A stretch of DNA of 64,000 nucleotides from an uncultured Nonlabens sp. (GCF_947495285.1 NZ_CANLXZ010000003.1:62001-126000); one strand, 5' to 3'; positions 18,373 to 27,003 are shown, numbered from the stretch's first letter. The notes: generated by a model not told the origin, from the sequence alone. Numbers and translations: made by a program.

Positions 18373-19830
18373 ATGTCTCAAGAATTTAATTGGCTGTTAT
18401 TTTTAATCATCGGTGTTGTGATAGGTGCAGTGGTAGCATGGTTTTTTGCAAAAACTCGCTTTGCAGGAACTCTCAATGTATTAGAATCAGAAAAAGGGCA
18501 ATTAAATAGCCAGCTATCTCAATTACAACCTGCTATACAAGAACGTGATCGATTAAAACATGAGAACAGTCAGTATAGTGCACAATTAGCACAAAAAATT
18601 GAGAGTCAGCAAGAATTAAGTGCGAGACTAGAAAAACTTGATAAAGAATATCGTGAGGTAGCTATCGAGAAGGAAAATCTTAATGTATTACTAGCTGAGC
18701 AACGTACCGCTTTTGCAAAAGCGGAAGAAAAACACACAGAAGCACAAGAAGAGATCGAGAAATTAAACGAGAAATTTACCAAGGAGTTTGAGAACCTTGC
18801 TAACAAAATCTTAGACGAGAAAAGCACCAAATTTACAGATCAAAACAAGAAGAATATCGAACAAATTTTGAGTCCGCTGCAGGAGAAGATTCAAAGTTTT
18901 GAAAAACGAGTAGAAGATACTCACAAAGATACTATCGATAGACAAAGTTCTTTAAGACAACAAATATTAGGTCTTAAGGAGTTGAATCAACAAATGAGTA
19001 AAGAGACGAGCAATCTTACCAAAGCTCTAAAAGGAGATGCTAAAATGCGCGGTAACTGGGGAGAATTAGTCCTGGAACGTGTGCTAGAAAAATCTGGCTT
19101 AGAAAAAGGATCTGAGTATGAGGTACAACAAACTATTAAAACAGAAGATGGCAGGACCCTATTTCCTGATGTAGTCGTAAACCTACCTGGCGGCAAGAAA
19201 ATGGTTATCGATTCTAAGGTATCGCTCAATGCATATGAGCGTTTTATTAATGAAGAAGATGAAGATCTACAACAACGTTATTTAAAAGAACACGTTGCAT
19301 CTCTTAAAAAGCACGTTGCAGATTTATCTGGAAAAAGCTACCACGATTACCACATCGATAGCCCAGACTTTGTACTCCTTTTTGTGCCTATAGAACCAGC
19401 ATTTGCCATGGCGTTAAATTATGATGGAAATCTATACAGTGAGGCATTTGATAAGAATATAGTTATTGTTACACCTACAACACTATTAGCGACATTACGC
19501 ACTATAGACACGATGTGGCAAAATGAAAAACAACAAAAAAATGCACTAGACATAGCGACAGCTGCTGGTGCTTTGTATGATAAATTTGTAGGTCTTACAG
19601 AAGATTTAATTAAAGTGGGCTCACAACTGGATACGGTTAAAAAATCCTATTCTGCTAGTATGAATAAACTTACTGAAGGTTCTGGAAATCTAGTAGGTCG
19701 TATAGAACGTTTAAAAAGATTAGGTGCCAAAGCCAATAAATCTCTAAATGAAAAGCTGGTAAATCGTGCTGTAGAAAGTGATCCTGATTTTCTAGAAGCT
19801 AGTGACGAAGAACAACGACTAAACTTATAA
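18373..19830 (+). CDS. rmuC: RmuC-family protein
   Basis: 485 residues from ATG 18373. An in-frame TTG 36 bp upstream would add 12 residues before the normal N-terminus and is less likely. One membrane helix (about residues 6-26) is followed by a long coiled coil (about 30-190) and the RmuC domain, with its conserved segments MRGNWGE, FPDVVVNLPGG and DSKVSL. RmuC limits recombination at inverted repeats and has a nuclease-like fold. A TTTTGCAAAA variant of the dispersed palindrome (18709-18722) lies in the coiled coil. The gene is followed directly by the SatD operator array. Confidence 0.92.
   Translation: MSQEFNWLLFLIIGVVIGAVVAWFFAKTRFAGTLNVLESEKGQLNSQLSQLQPAIQERDRLKHENSQYSAQLAQKIESQQELSARLEKLDKEYREVAIEKENLNVLLAEQRTAFAKAEEKHTEAQEEIEKLNEKFTKEFENLANKILDEKSTKFTDQNKKNIEQILSPLQEKIQSFEKRVEDTHKDTIDRQSSLRQQILGLKELNQQMSKETSNLTKALKGDAKMRGNWGELVLERVLEKSGLEKGSEYEVQQTIKTEDGRTLFPDVVVNLPGGKKMVIDSKVSLNAYERFINEEDEDLQQRYLKEHVASLKKHVADLSGKSYHDYHIDSPDFVLLFVPIEPAFAMALNYDGNLYSEAFDKNIVIVTPTTLLATLRTIDTMWQNEKQQKNALDIATAAGALYDKFVGLTEDLIKVGSQLDTVKKSYSASMNKLTEGSGNLVGRIERLKRLGAKANKSLNEKLVNRAVESDPDFLEASDEEQRLNL
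18709..18722. repeat. variant of the dispersed palindrome (inside rmuC)
   Basis: GCTTTTGCAAAAGC differs from the main core by a symmetric change of C to T and G to A, so it stays a palindrome. It is again read as Ala-Phe-Ala-Lys-Ala, as expected if it is a mutated copy of the same element. Confidence 0.6.
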
Positions 19831-19966
19831 TATTACACTATTGCGTAATACTAATCCTATATTGCATTATTACGTAATAAAACACAATTATTACACTTTT
19901 AAGTAATAAAATAGCGTATTACCTAATAATGTAATATATTTGAATTATTACATTATTACGTAATAA
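19831..19966 (+). promoter_or_regulatory. array of five operator-like inverted repeats before the SatD operon
   Basis: Five copies of TATTAC-N8-GTAATA start at 19831, 19860, 19889, 19917 and 19946, at steps of 29, 29, 28 and 29 bp with 8-9 bp linkers. Four are perfect in both arms; the second has TATTGC in the left arm. The N8 centres differ, though sites 2 and 5 share ATTATTAC, which creates the longer palindrome around ATTACGTAAT. The array fills the whole gap between rmuC and the SatD gene, and the -7 box lies between sites 4 and 5. A repressor bound here would block the promoter. The SatD protein ends in a helix-turn-helix and is the obvious candidate (inference). Confidence 0.85.
19935..19942 (+). 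promoter_or_regulatory. -7 element of the SatD operon
   Basis: TATATTTG matches TAnnTTTG. Its first two bases are the last two of operator site 4, and site 5 begins 4 bp downstream, so transcription would start inside site 5. The ATG is at 19981. Confidence 0.65.
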
Positions 19967-19980
19967 TTTAAAAGTATTTT

Positions 19981-20601
19981 ATGCAAGTAGTCTTAGCAGG
20001 TGATATAATAGGTTCTCAAAAGAACCAGCCAGATGATTATCTCAAGATCATAGAACCTATATTAAAAGAACATTCTAAAAACGGAATGTATCAAATATAT
20101 CGTGGCGATAGTTTTCAAGTATGGATGGACAGTCCAGAGCAAGGTTTATTAACCTGTCTTAAATTAAAAACGGCGTTAAGAAAAACCGATATGCTAGATG
20201 TAAGAATAGCAATAGGAATAGGCGATGTAAGAGTTATAGATAACAATATTGCAAAATCTTCTGGAAGTGCTCTAACACAATCTGGAGAGTTATTAGATTC
20301 ATTAAAAGATAAGGAGCAAAACATTATGGTAAGAAGTGGAAACCCACTGGACTATTATATGAATACCGCTTTAAAAATTGCTCTTATTTATATGGATAAC
20401 TGGACAGAGAATGCAGCTGCCATTTTATACGAAGTTTATAAAAACCCTACTATTACCCAACAAGAAATGGGAGATAAATTAGGTATTAAACAAGCCACTG
20501 CTAGCCGCAGACTAGATCGTGCCCATTATAAAGAGACAGAGACTCTTCTACATTTATTTAAACAATACTATAAAGACGTGAGCCATGGAAATATTAATTA
20601 A
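19981..20601 (+). CDS. SatD-family protein with C-terminal helix-turn-helix
   Basis: 206 residues. The first 130 resemble SatD proteins: an N-terminal GDIIGSQ motif, then a region recalling the nucleotide-cyclase fold (YRGDSFQVW, IGIGDVR). The C-terminal part (about 160-190) is a helix-turn-helix of the kind in MarR and LuxR proteins (TITQQEMGDKLGIKQATASRR). The DNA-binding end, together with the five inverted repeats just upstream, suggests it represses its own operon. Its stop overlaps the DUF3307 gene by 17 bp. The family takes its name from a streptococcal acid-tolerance locus; its true function is unknown to me. Confidence 0.8.
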   Translation: MQVVLAGDIIGSQKNQPDDYLKIIEPILKEHSKNGMYQIYRGDSFQVWMDSPEQGLLTCLKLKTALRKTDMLDVRIAIGIGDVRVIDNNIAKSSGSALTQSGELLDSLKDKEQNIMVRSGNPLDYYMNTALKIALIYMDNWTENAAAILYEVYKNPTITQQEMGDKLGIKQATASRRLDRAHYKETETLLHLFKQYYKDVSHGNIN

Positions 20602-21292
20602 GTTACTAATAGCACACTTTTTAGGTGATTTTATACTACAGACTAATACATTTATTAAACAAAAAGAAAAACACCAGCTACGCTCCTACCACCTCTATGT
20701 TCATGCAGTGATTCATGCACTGTTGTCCTGGATTCTTCTTTGGGATTTAAAATACTGGTATGTGGCCCTTATTATTTTAGTAACACATTTTTTAATAGAT
20801 ACAGGTAAACTTTATTTCACCACTAAGAAAAACAGCCGCTGGTTATTTACCATAGATCAAATAGCTCATATTTTAATACTTATAGTTCTAGCAACAAATA
20901 CATCTGGAATTAACTTTATTATAAAGGAACAGTTTTTACAAATACTATGGCCATTAATCTTATGTGTATTATTTCTTGCTAGTCCCGTAGCCGTCATGCT
21001 TAAAATATTTTTTACCAGATGGACTTTAACAGAAGACGACACGGGAATTTATGGACTTAAAAATGCTGGAAAATGGATAGGTATGTTAGAGCGATTACTT
21101 ATATTCTTGTTTATTATAACAGACCATTTTAGCGCTGTAGGATTATTATTAACCGCAAAATCTGTTTTTAGATTTGGTGATTTAAGTAAGGCAAAAAATA
21201 TGAAGCTTACAGAGTACGTATTAATAGGCACATTGCTTAGCTTTGGAATCGCAATTCTAACCGGCTTGTTATTTAAAAATTACATGATATGA
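20585..21292 (+). CDS. DUF3307 membrane protein
   Basis: 235 residues with about six membrane segments. The N-terminus LLIAHFLGDFILQT and the motif THFLIDTGK are typical of DUF3307 proteins. It starts inside the end of the SatD gene (17-bp overlap) and overlaps the next gene by 4 bp, so all three are translated together. SatD with DUF3307 is a recurrent pair in Bacteroidota. I infer that SatD senses something and controls this membrane protein; what it transports or senses is not visible. Confidence 0.85.
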   Translation: MEILIKLLIAHFLGDFILQTNTFIKQKEKHQLRSYHLYVHAVIHALLSWILLWDLKYWYVALIILVTHFLIDTGKLYFTTKKNSRWLFTIDQIAHILILIVLATNTSGINFIIKEQFLQILWPLILCVLFLASPVAVMLKIFFTRWTLTEDDTGIYGLKNAGKWIGMLERLLIFLFIITDHFSAVGLLLTAKSVFRFGDLSKAKNMKLTEYVLIGTLLSFGIAILTGLLFKNYMI

Positions 21293-21657
21293 AAAAGATT
21301 TTAGGAGTTATACTTACCACTATATTACTGCTGGCCGCAATATGGTATGCATTTATTTATTTTGCTAGCTATTCTGATGGGTACCGTAGTGGAGAATTAA
21401 TTAAGTTTACACATAAAGGATTTATCGTTAAAACCTGGGAAGGCGAGATCTCGCAAGGTATAAGCGGTGCACAAATTTTCTCTTTCTCTGTTATGGATAA
21501 TCAACCAGAGATTATTGAAAAACTTAAAGAATATCAAGGTAAATATGTGAAGTTAAAGTATGAAGAGAAATTTGGAACGTTCTTCTTCTGGGGTGATACA
21601 AAATACTTCATTACCGAGGTTACTAAAGAAAATAGCCCACATTTTAATAGAGATTGA
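21289..21657 (+). CDS. small membrane-anchored protein of unknown function
   Basis: 122 residues: one N-terminal membrane helix (about 4-24), then an extracytoplasmic domain rich in beta-forming residues (WEGEISQG, YVKLKYEEKF). Homologues in related genomes often carry an unjustified dehydrogenase name; nothing here supports an enzyme. ATG overlaps the DUF3307 stop by 4 bp, making it the third gene of the SatD operon. A palindrome copy lies 12 bp after its stop. Confidence 0.75.
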   Translation: MKKILGVILTTILLLAAIWYAFIYFASYSDGYRSGELIKFTHKGFIVKTWEGEISQGISGAQIFSFSVMDNQPEIIEKLKEYQGKYVKLKYEEKFGTFFFWGDTKYFITEVTKENSPHFNRD

Positions 21658-21669
21658 TAGTGCGTATTC

Positions 21670-21685
21670 CGCTTTCGCGAAAGCG
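21670..21685. repeat. dispersed palindrome, copy 5 (intergenic)
   Basis: CGCTTTCGCGAAAGCG, extended to 18 bp by flanking C/G, between the SatD operon and the thioesterase gene. Confidence 0.9.
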
Positions 21686-21726
21686 GAACACTTATCCATT
21701 AATTCTCTTACTAATAAGCACATTTT

Positions 21727-22272
21727 ATGAAAGATACTTTTAAATCTCCAGAACAATCTAGAGTCATGTTATCGCTATTAATGTTACCTTCTAATGCAAA
21801 TTTTTCTGGTAAAATTCATGGAGGTTATGTTCTTTCTTTAATCGATCAAATTGCATTTGCCTGTGCGTCAAAACACAGTGGTGTTTACTGCGTTACAGCA
21901 AGCGTGGATGTAGTCGATTTTTTAGCACCTATAGAAGTAGGTGAAATGTTAACCTTAAAAGCGTCTGTAAACTATGTAGGTAAATCTTCTATGGTAGTAG
22001 GTATACGTGTAGATGCAGAGAATATACAAACCGGTGTAACAAAACACTGTAATTCTTCTTTTCTAACTATGGTTGCCAAAGATGAGAATGGTAAAACCGT
22101 ACCTGTTCCTGGGCTTAAAATAAGTAACGAGACTCATGTGCGCAGGTTTGCTAGAGCCATAAAAAGAAAACAAATTAAACAAAAAAGCGCCCAAGAAATC
22201 GCTGCTGCAAACTTCTCTGACGCTAGTTATAAGGAAGAATTGAAAAATTACAATGTAGAGATTATTCTTTAA
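21727..22272 (+). CDS. acyl-CoA thioesterase, hotdog fold (YciA type)
   Basis: 181 residues. The hotdog helix with its conserved segment NFSGKIHGGYVLSLIDQIA (about 24-42) and the following CVTASVDVVDFLAPI strand match the YciA/BFIT acyl-CoA hydrolases. The enzyme should cleave acyl-CoA to fatty acid and CoA in the cytosol. The C-terminal 50 residues are a charged extension. The gene converges with aspartate kinase, with only 48 bp between their stops. A second, shorter thioesterase of this superfamily is at 45707. Confidence 0.9.
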   Translation: MKDTFKSPEQSRVMLSLLMLPSNANFSGKIHGGYVLSLIDQIAFACASKHSGVYCVTASVDVVDFLAPIEVGEMLTLKASVNYVGKSSMVVGIRVDAENIQTGVTKHCNSSFLTMVAKDENGKTVPVPGLKISNETHVRRFARAIKRKQIKQKSAQEIAAANFSDASYKEELKNYNVEIIL

Positions 22273-22320
22273 AACAACACTTACTTTATAACTATCCTTC
22301 TTAAATTCTATTTATTATAA

Positions 22321-23658
22321 TTAATAGGCAACAGCTATTTCTTGTTGGGATTCAAATACGTAGCCTTGTAATTTTTGTAAAGTATTTAATTTTTGATCTG
22401 TATTGATCAATAATGATATGTTATTATTACTACCACCATAAGAGATCATGCGCACAGGCACGTCTTGTAATACTTGAAATAAATGTGGTGTATCTTCATG
22501 ATAAATAATATTATTACCTACTAGACACACGATACTCATTCCTTGATCTACATCTACACTAGCTATTTTCTCTAACTCTTCTACTATAGAATTAAGGTGT
22601 AAAGGGTTATCGATAGTAAGAGAAACAGCTATTTCTGATGTGGTGATCATGTCTATCGAGGTCTCGTATTTCTCAAAAATTTCAAATACTTTTTTAAGAA
22701 AACCGTGCGCCTGTAACATTCTAGCAGATTTTATCTTAATGGCATAGATGCCGTCTTTTGCAGCAATAGCCTTAATTCCTTCTCCATGAACGTGATGTGT
22801 TATTAACGTACCATAAGAATCTGGAGACATGGTATTTTTTAAGCGTACAGGGATATTGAGATCTTTTACCGGTATAACCGTTTGAGGATGTAAAATTTTG
22901 GCGCCAAAATAAGCCAGCTCTGCCGCTTCATCAAAGGATATATTTGAAATAGCAGTCGTATTTTCTACAAAACGTGGGTCGTTATTATGGAAACCATCAA
23001 TATCTGTCCATATTTGTACTTCGTCTGCCTCTATGGCTGCTCCTACTATAGAAGCGGTATAATCACTACCGCCGCGTTGTAGATTAGATACATTACCTTG
23101 TACATCTAGACATATAAAACCTTGAGTAATGTAAATATCTGCATCACTATTTTCATTTAAAATTCTATCTAGATTTTGCTTTATATAAAAAGAATCTGGC
23201 TCGTCATTCTTATCAATGCGCATAAAATCTAACGCAGGTAATAAAGCAGTGTTAACGCCTTCTTGCGTTAAATACCTGCTGAATAGAAAGGTAGACAATA
23301 GTTCTCCTTGAGCCACAATTTTATTGTAAATCAAATCTGTATGGTCTAGATCTACAAGCTCTATTAAGCCTGCAAAAACCTGATCTACATATTGTTGAGA
23401 CTCATTAATGAGTGCATTATCATGTAATAATTCTTGTATCGTATTTTGATAACTATCAGCTAGTTTCTGTATTAGAACTAGAGCAGATTCTGTTTTTTTG
23501 AGGCGTATCTGTTCAGATATTTCTACCAAAGCATTTGTAGTACCAGACATGGCAGATAGTACCACTACTTTCTTAGTACCGTCATTAATAATATTTTTTA
23601 CATCAGTCATGTTTTTTACAGAACCTACAGAAGTACCACCAAATTTTAAAACTAGCAT
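22321..23658 (-). CDS. lysC: aspartate kinase, monofunctional
   Basis: 445 residues. The N-terminal kinase motif LKFGGTSVGS (about 4-13), RGGSDYTAS (about 215) and ISFDEAAELAYFGAKILHP are characteristic. The C-terminal 150 residues form the ACT pair that binds end-product amino acids. It catalyses aspartate phosphorylation, the entry to lysine, threonine and methionine. No homoserine dehydrogenase domain is fused. It is divergent from a gene for a separate ACT-domain protein (100-bp gap), a pairing that may link the two in amino-acid control (inference). Confidence 0.93.
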   Translation of the reverse strand: MLVLKFGGTSVGSVKNMTDVKNIINDGTKKVVVLSAMSGTTNALVEISEQIRLKKTESALVLIQKLADSYQNTIQELLHDNALINESQQYVDQVFAGLIELVDLDHTDLIYNKIVAQGELLSTFLFSRYLTQEGVNTALLPALDFMRIDKNDEPDSFYIKQNLDRILNENSDADIYITQGFICLDVQGNVSNLQRGGSDYTASIVGAAIEADEVQIWTDIDGFHNNDPRFVENTTAISNISFDEAAELAYFGAKILHPQTVIPVKDLNIPVRLKNTMSPDSYGTLITHHVHGEGIKAIAAKDGIYAIKIKSARMLQAHGFLKKVFEIFEKYETSIDMITTSEIAVSLTIDNPLHLNSIVEELEKIASVDVDQGMSIVCLVGNNIIYHEDTPHLFQVLQDVPVRMISYGGSNNNISLLINTDQKLNTLQKLQGYVFESQQEIAVAY

Positions 23659-23724
23659 GTCATTAATTTTTAGGTAAAAATACAGCCACTTCTATGATAG
23701 TAAAAAAATATAATAAATTTAGTT

Positions 23725-23732
23725 TAATTTTG
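23725..23732 (+). promoter_or_regulatory. -7 element of the ACT-domain gene
   Basis: TAATTTTG matches TAnnTTTG, 25 bp before the ATG at 23758. Confidence 0.55.
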
Positions 23733-23757
23733 CACAAGGTGTTAAATAATTAACAAT

Positions 23758-24411
23758 ATGAAAACTGTAGCAGATTGTGTGGAAGAAATATTAGTCACGC
23801 AACCATTTCTAGAAGAGGCATTATCCAGACGTATCATAAACTTCTCTGCACTAGCAGAAGAATTACAAGAGCCTATTATCGATATGCTAAGAAAACCAGT
23901 AAAGACTGGTGCGATTATGATGGCATTGAGACGTTATAATCCACCCAAGGATTTGAGACATTCTAATAACTTAAAGTCTATTTTAAAAAATCTAGGCGAT
24001 ATAACAGTACGGTCTAACCTTATCGATTTTACTTTTAAAAATTCTAGTACTTTATTCTTAAGTCATAGTAAGGTTTTAGAATCAATAAACACAACTATTT
24101 TTTATGGGTTTTCAAAAGGAATTCATGAAAGCAATCTGGTCATATCCATGAGTGAAAAGGATAAAATATATTCACAATTTACCGATGAGGTTATGACCAG
24201 TACCCAGGATAACTTGAGCGCTATAAGCATTGCCCTACCAGAAAATAACACGCAAGTCCCTGGTTTATATTATCAAATATTTAAACGTTTTGCATGGGAA
24301 GGTATCTCGTTACATGAGGTTATTTCTACCACAAACGAGTTCAGTGTACTCGTAGAAAATGGCACGGTAGACAAGGCATTTTCTGCGATTAAAAAATTGG
24401 GACATAAATAA
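23758..24411 (+). CDS. ACT-domain protein of unknown function
   Basis: 217 residues. The N-terminal 90 residues are helical (LSRRIINFSALAEELQEPI), and the C-terminal 70 resemble an ACT fold (GLYYQIFKRFAWEGISLHEVISTTNEFSVLVE), the small-molecule binding module of aspartate kinases. It has no kinase motif. It is divergent from the aspartate kinase gene. A regulator that binds an amino acid is the natural guess, but it has no clear DNA-binding domain. Homologues are sometimes labelled aspartate kinase, which the sequence does not support. Confidence 0.7.
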   Translation: MKTVADCVEEILVTQPFLEEALSRRIINFSALAEELQEPIIDMLRKPVKTGAIMMALRRYNPPKDLRHSNNLKSILKNLGDITVRSNLIDFTFKNSSTLFLSHSKVLESINTTIFYGFSKGIHESNLVISMSEKDKIYSQFTDEVMTSTQDNLSAISIALPENNTQVPGLYYQIFKRFAWEGISLHEVISTTNEFSVLVENGTVDKAFSAIKKLGHK

Positions 24412-24497
24412 TTACTTACTAGCAAATGAATCTGTCTTTTATAATTTTATAATAATTATGGTACTTGTAAAACAGTGCACAACCATTAACATTTACT

Positions 24498-25343
24498 TCA
24501 AAATACTCGTACTAGATTAAAACCAAAAAAGAATCTACCATCAGCCCAGTCACCTGTTGCTTGACTTAAAAAGCCATTAGTTAACATAGCTTGTGAATTA
24601 GAAAAATGTAACTGAAATACGTGCCCTCCTGTTTCTATATCGACACCGACACTTAATGGATTTACATATGGACTAGAATCTGCTCTATTTAAATGAGCTC
24701 CATAGTCGACATTTAAACTCCATCTATTAGATAATTTATATCGCCCTCCTAATCCAAGTGCGTATTGTGTATTATCCTGAGGATCAAAGGAAACAAAATT
24801 TTGATGAAATAAAGTGGGACTCAATTGAGCTGAAAATTTCTTTGATATTTTTTTTGCAATAATAAGTTGAATGGTGTATCCTAAGCGATCTATAAATTCT
24901 AATCTTGGATAAATAGATTTATCTAGTTGCGTATTCACATCTACCCCTGTAAAAAGAGCTATGGTAAAAGGAAAACCTTCTCTTTCTTGTGTTTTTAATT
25001 TAAACTTTGAAGCTAATTGATAGGTTTTATTAACACCGCTGCGACTGGCTTCTATGTGCATCCAGTCGGTTAAACCATATACAAATTGAAACCTTGTATT
25101 TGCATTATCCAGACCGAAAAGATCATCAATACCATTCTCTACACTACCAAAACGGTGAGAGATAATCAATTGAAACTCTTTAGGTGCTACTAACTTCGTC
25201 GTTTCAAAGTTAACTACTTTCAAAGATTTCCATGTAGACAATACTTTTTTATCATCTTCTTTGTCAAATCCTTCTAATAAATCATCTTGTGCAATGGAGC
25301 TAAACACCATAAAACACAATAAAAACGTGAATAGATATTTCAT
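24498..25343 (-). CDS. DUF5777-type outer membrane beta-barrel protein
   Basis: 281 residues with a signal peptide ending SSIAQ and then alternating beta strands ending in Phe, the pattern of an outer membrane barrel (ending NLVRVF). The conserved start of the mature part (TTKLVAPKEFQLIISHRFG) is typical of DUF5777. It follows the CxxCH/T9SS gene on the same strand, with a terminator between them. The nearby cytochrome-like and YceI genes suggest an envelope redox or lipid-binding cluster (inference). Substrate unknown. Confidence 0.8.
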   Translation of the reverse strand: MKYLFTFLLCFMVFSSIAQDDLLEGFDKEDDKKVLSTWKSLKVVNFETTKLVAPKEFQLIISHRFGSVENGIDDLFGLDNANTRFQFVYGLTDWMHIEASRSGVNKTYQLASKFKLKTQEREGFPFTIALFTGVDVNTQLDKSIYPRLEFIDRLGYTIQLIIAKKISKKFSAQLSPTLFHQNFVSFDPQDNTQYALGLGGRYKLSNRWSLNVDYGAHLNRADSSPYVNPLSVGVDIETGGHVFQLHFSNSQAMLTNGFLSQATGDWADGRFFFGFNLVRVF

Positions 25344-25349
25344 AATTTG

Positions 25350-25380
25350 AAAAAAGCCGTTTAAAAAAATTAAACGGCTT
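25350..25380 (-). terminator. terminator of the CxxCH/T9SS gene
   Basis: Perfect 11-bp arms AAGCCGTTTAA / TTAAACGGCTT with a 5-base loop; on the minus strand a run of six T follows. It lies 20 bp after that gene's stop and just before the DUF5777 start. Confidence 0.85.
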
Positions 25381-25399
25381 CGATTTAAGAGTTAGTTAA

Positions 25400-26168
25400 T
25401 TAGTTCTTGATGAATTTATGAGTAGAAATTTTATTGTCAACAATTACCTGAGTAATGTAAATACCACTCGATAAAGGAGTTATATCTATTAAATTTTGCC
25501 TAGAAATGGAACGTTGCATAACAGGCTGTCCGTTCATGTTGTAAATCATTAATTGTGCATCATCAGATTGAGCGAGTTCTATATTTATGTTATTAACCGC
25601 ATGGGTTGGGAACAATTTAAAAGAACTGATTAAGTTATCTCGATTAGTTAATACTGCACCAGATTGACCAGTTATTACTTGATCTCCAGAGGTTGAATTA
25701 TTACCATTAGCCTGGTTAGTCGCATAATAGAATGTTACTGGTCCCATGTCTGAAGATGGTGCAGTCCAAGCTACATTCCATGAATTTGAAGATGTACCAC
25801 TACTATTATGAGTTAATCCATTACCATCACTACGTAATCGAGTACCTGCACCTGCGCTCCATGATCCTATTTTATCACCATTTACATCTTCGGCAGTAAT
25901 GTTAAAACCAAATTTTGATACCGTAGAACCATCTATGGCTAGATTTAATGTATAAGTTTGCCCAGCAGTATAATCCGTAGGCACATTTGTTAAGGAAGGT
26001 ATTCCAGAATGGTTTGCACCAACAGAATGACATTGTGTACAAGTAGTTCCATTATCCCCTGGAGAACCAGAGAAATTTCCTGGTTGCCCACAACTAAAAC
26101 CTACTAAAATTAATAATCCAACTGGTATAGCTGTTAAAAGGCTATAAAAAGTGTAGTTTTTTTTTCAT
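25400..26168 (-). pseudogene. secreted CxxCH choice-of-anchor protein with T9SS tail; frameshift in A9 tract
   Basis: Reading from ATG (26168-26166), a run of nine A (26157-26165) puts the frame one base off and a stop follows after eight codons. With eight A the gene reads as 255 residues: signal peptide ending near GFSC, a heme-type TCTQCH motif, a choice-of-anchor V-like beta domain (about 60-165) and a C-terminal T9SS sorting domain (PTHAVNNINIE ... STHKFIKN). A GTG at 25984 could start only a version lacking the signal. The rest of the frame is intact and well conserved, so the gene may work by transcriptional slippage or phase variation, or the run may be a sequencing error. It lies 11 bp after the OB-fold gene, in one operon. 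Confidence 0.75.
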
Positions 26169-26179
26169 AATTTTTGTTT

Positions 26180-26566
26180 TTAATTTTGGTTATTTATAAA
26201 TATCGCTTGATCAATTTTTACCTCTTCTAATAAATCGTCGTATCCTAATAAGCGGCCTTTGATAGTATAACTTTCATTTAACCTAAACTTCTTAGACGTC
26301 GTTAACTCAATAAATATTTTATCATCTAGTAGTATGGTATGAGCCGATTTATCTGTAGCAAATCCAGTAATTTCTATAAACTGATCTAGAAATTCTTTTT
26401 CATTTTCTAAATCATTATCTGTAAATAGGTTTAATAACGATTCCGTGTCAAAGGATGCAACCGAAACAGAATCAGTGACATTTCTATGATCTTGATACAA
26501 ATAAAAATAACCTCCTAGGGCTATTCCCACTATTAAAACAAATAAAATGATAAATATCTTCTTCAT
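26180..26566 (-). CDS. membrane-anchored OB-fold protein (tRNA_anti-like)
   Basis: 128 residues: an N-terminal membrane helix (about 4-24), a short linker, then a beta-rich domain with pattern FIEITGFATD ... IFIEL ... YTIKGRLLGYDDLLEEVKIDQA that fits the OB-fold tRNA_anti-like family of envelope proteins. These are not tRNA enzymes; their role is unknown. It is divergent from the cytochrome-like lipoprotein gene (75-bp gap) and 11 bp upstream of the CxxCH/T9SS gene. Confidence 0.65.
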   Translation of the reverse strand: MKKIFIILFVLIVGIALGGYFYLYQDHRNVTDSVSVASFDTESLLNLFTDNDLENEKEFLDQFIEITGFATDKSAHTILLDDKIFIELTTSKKFRLNESYTIKGRLLGYDDLLEEVKIDQAIFINNQN

Positions 26567-26641
26567 AATATCTCTTAAATTTACATAAATTTAATTTTAA
26601 AATATCACAAAGACGTTGATAACTAAATATTAAATTGCATC

Positions 26642-26998
26642 ATGAAAAAATTTATACTCTTAATTTTTACCCTTATAGTTCTATTTTCTTGTAGTGAAAC
26701 TAGTCCAGAAGACATTATCGATAATACTCCTATTACAACTGCTGTAACGTATGATGCAGACATTGCTACTATTTTTAGCAACCATTGTTTACCATGCCAT
26801 GGAAGTGTAATCATGTCTGGTGGCATGGTTTATGAAAGTTTTACAGAAATAAGAAACGCGGTTGAAAATGGAAACGTTATTGATCGAATAACGAGAAGTG
26901 TAGGAGATCCTTTAATAATGCCGCAAGGTCGTCAACTGCCTCAAACGAGTATTGATCTAATTATACAATGGCAAAGAGATGGATTCCTAGAAAACTAA
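26642..26998 (+). CDS. cytochrome c-like lipoprotein with one CxxCH
   Basis: 118 residues. The signal ends in the lipobox LFSC with Cys17 as the lipid anchor. A heme c site CLPCH (about residues 49-53) and a later candidate axial ligand Met in DPLIMPQGRQLP fit a monoheme cytochrome, like small Planctomycete-type cytochrome c domains. It would sit in the envelope and pass electrons. Its stop overlaps the frame of the YceI gene, whose real ATG follows 6 bp later. The match is motif-based; no heme enzyme partner is seen nearby. Confidence 0.75.
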   Translation: MKKFILLIFTLIVLFSCSETSPEDIIDNTPITTAVTYDADIATIFSNHCLPCHGSVIMSGGMVYESFTEIRNAVENGNVIDRITRSVGDPLIMPQGRQLPQTSIDLIIQWQRDGFLEN

Positions 26999-27003
26999 AA
27001 ACT

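Noticed and set aside
19831-19966. Possible CRISPR array
   Set aside because: The repeats are 20-bp inverted repeats with 8-9 bp linkers, far too short for spacers, and no cas gene is near. They look like operators.
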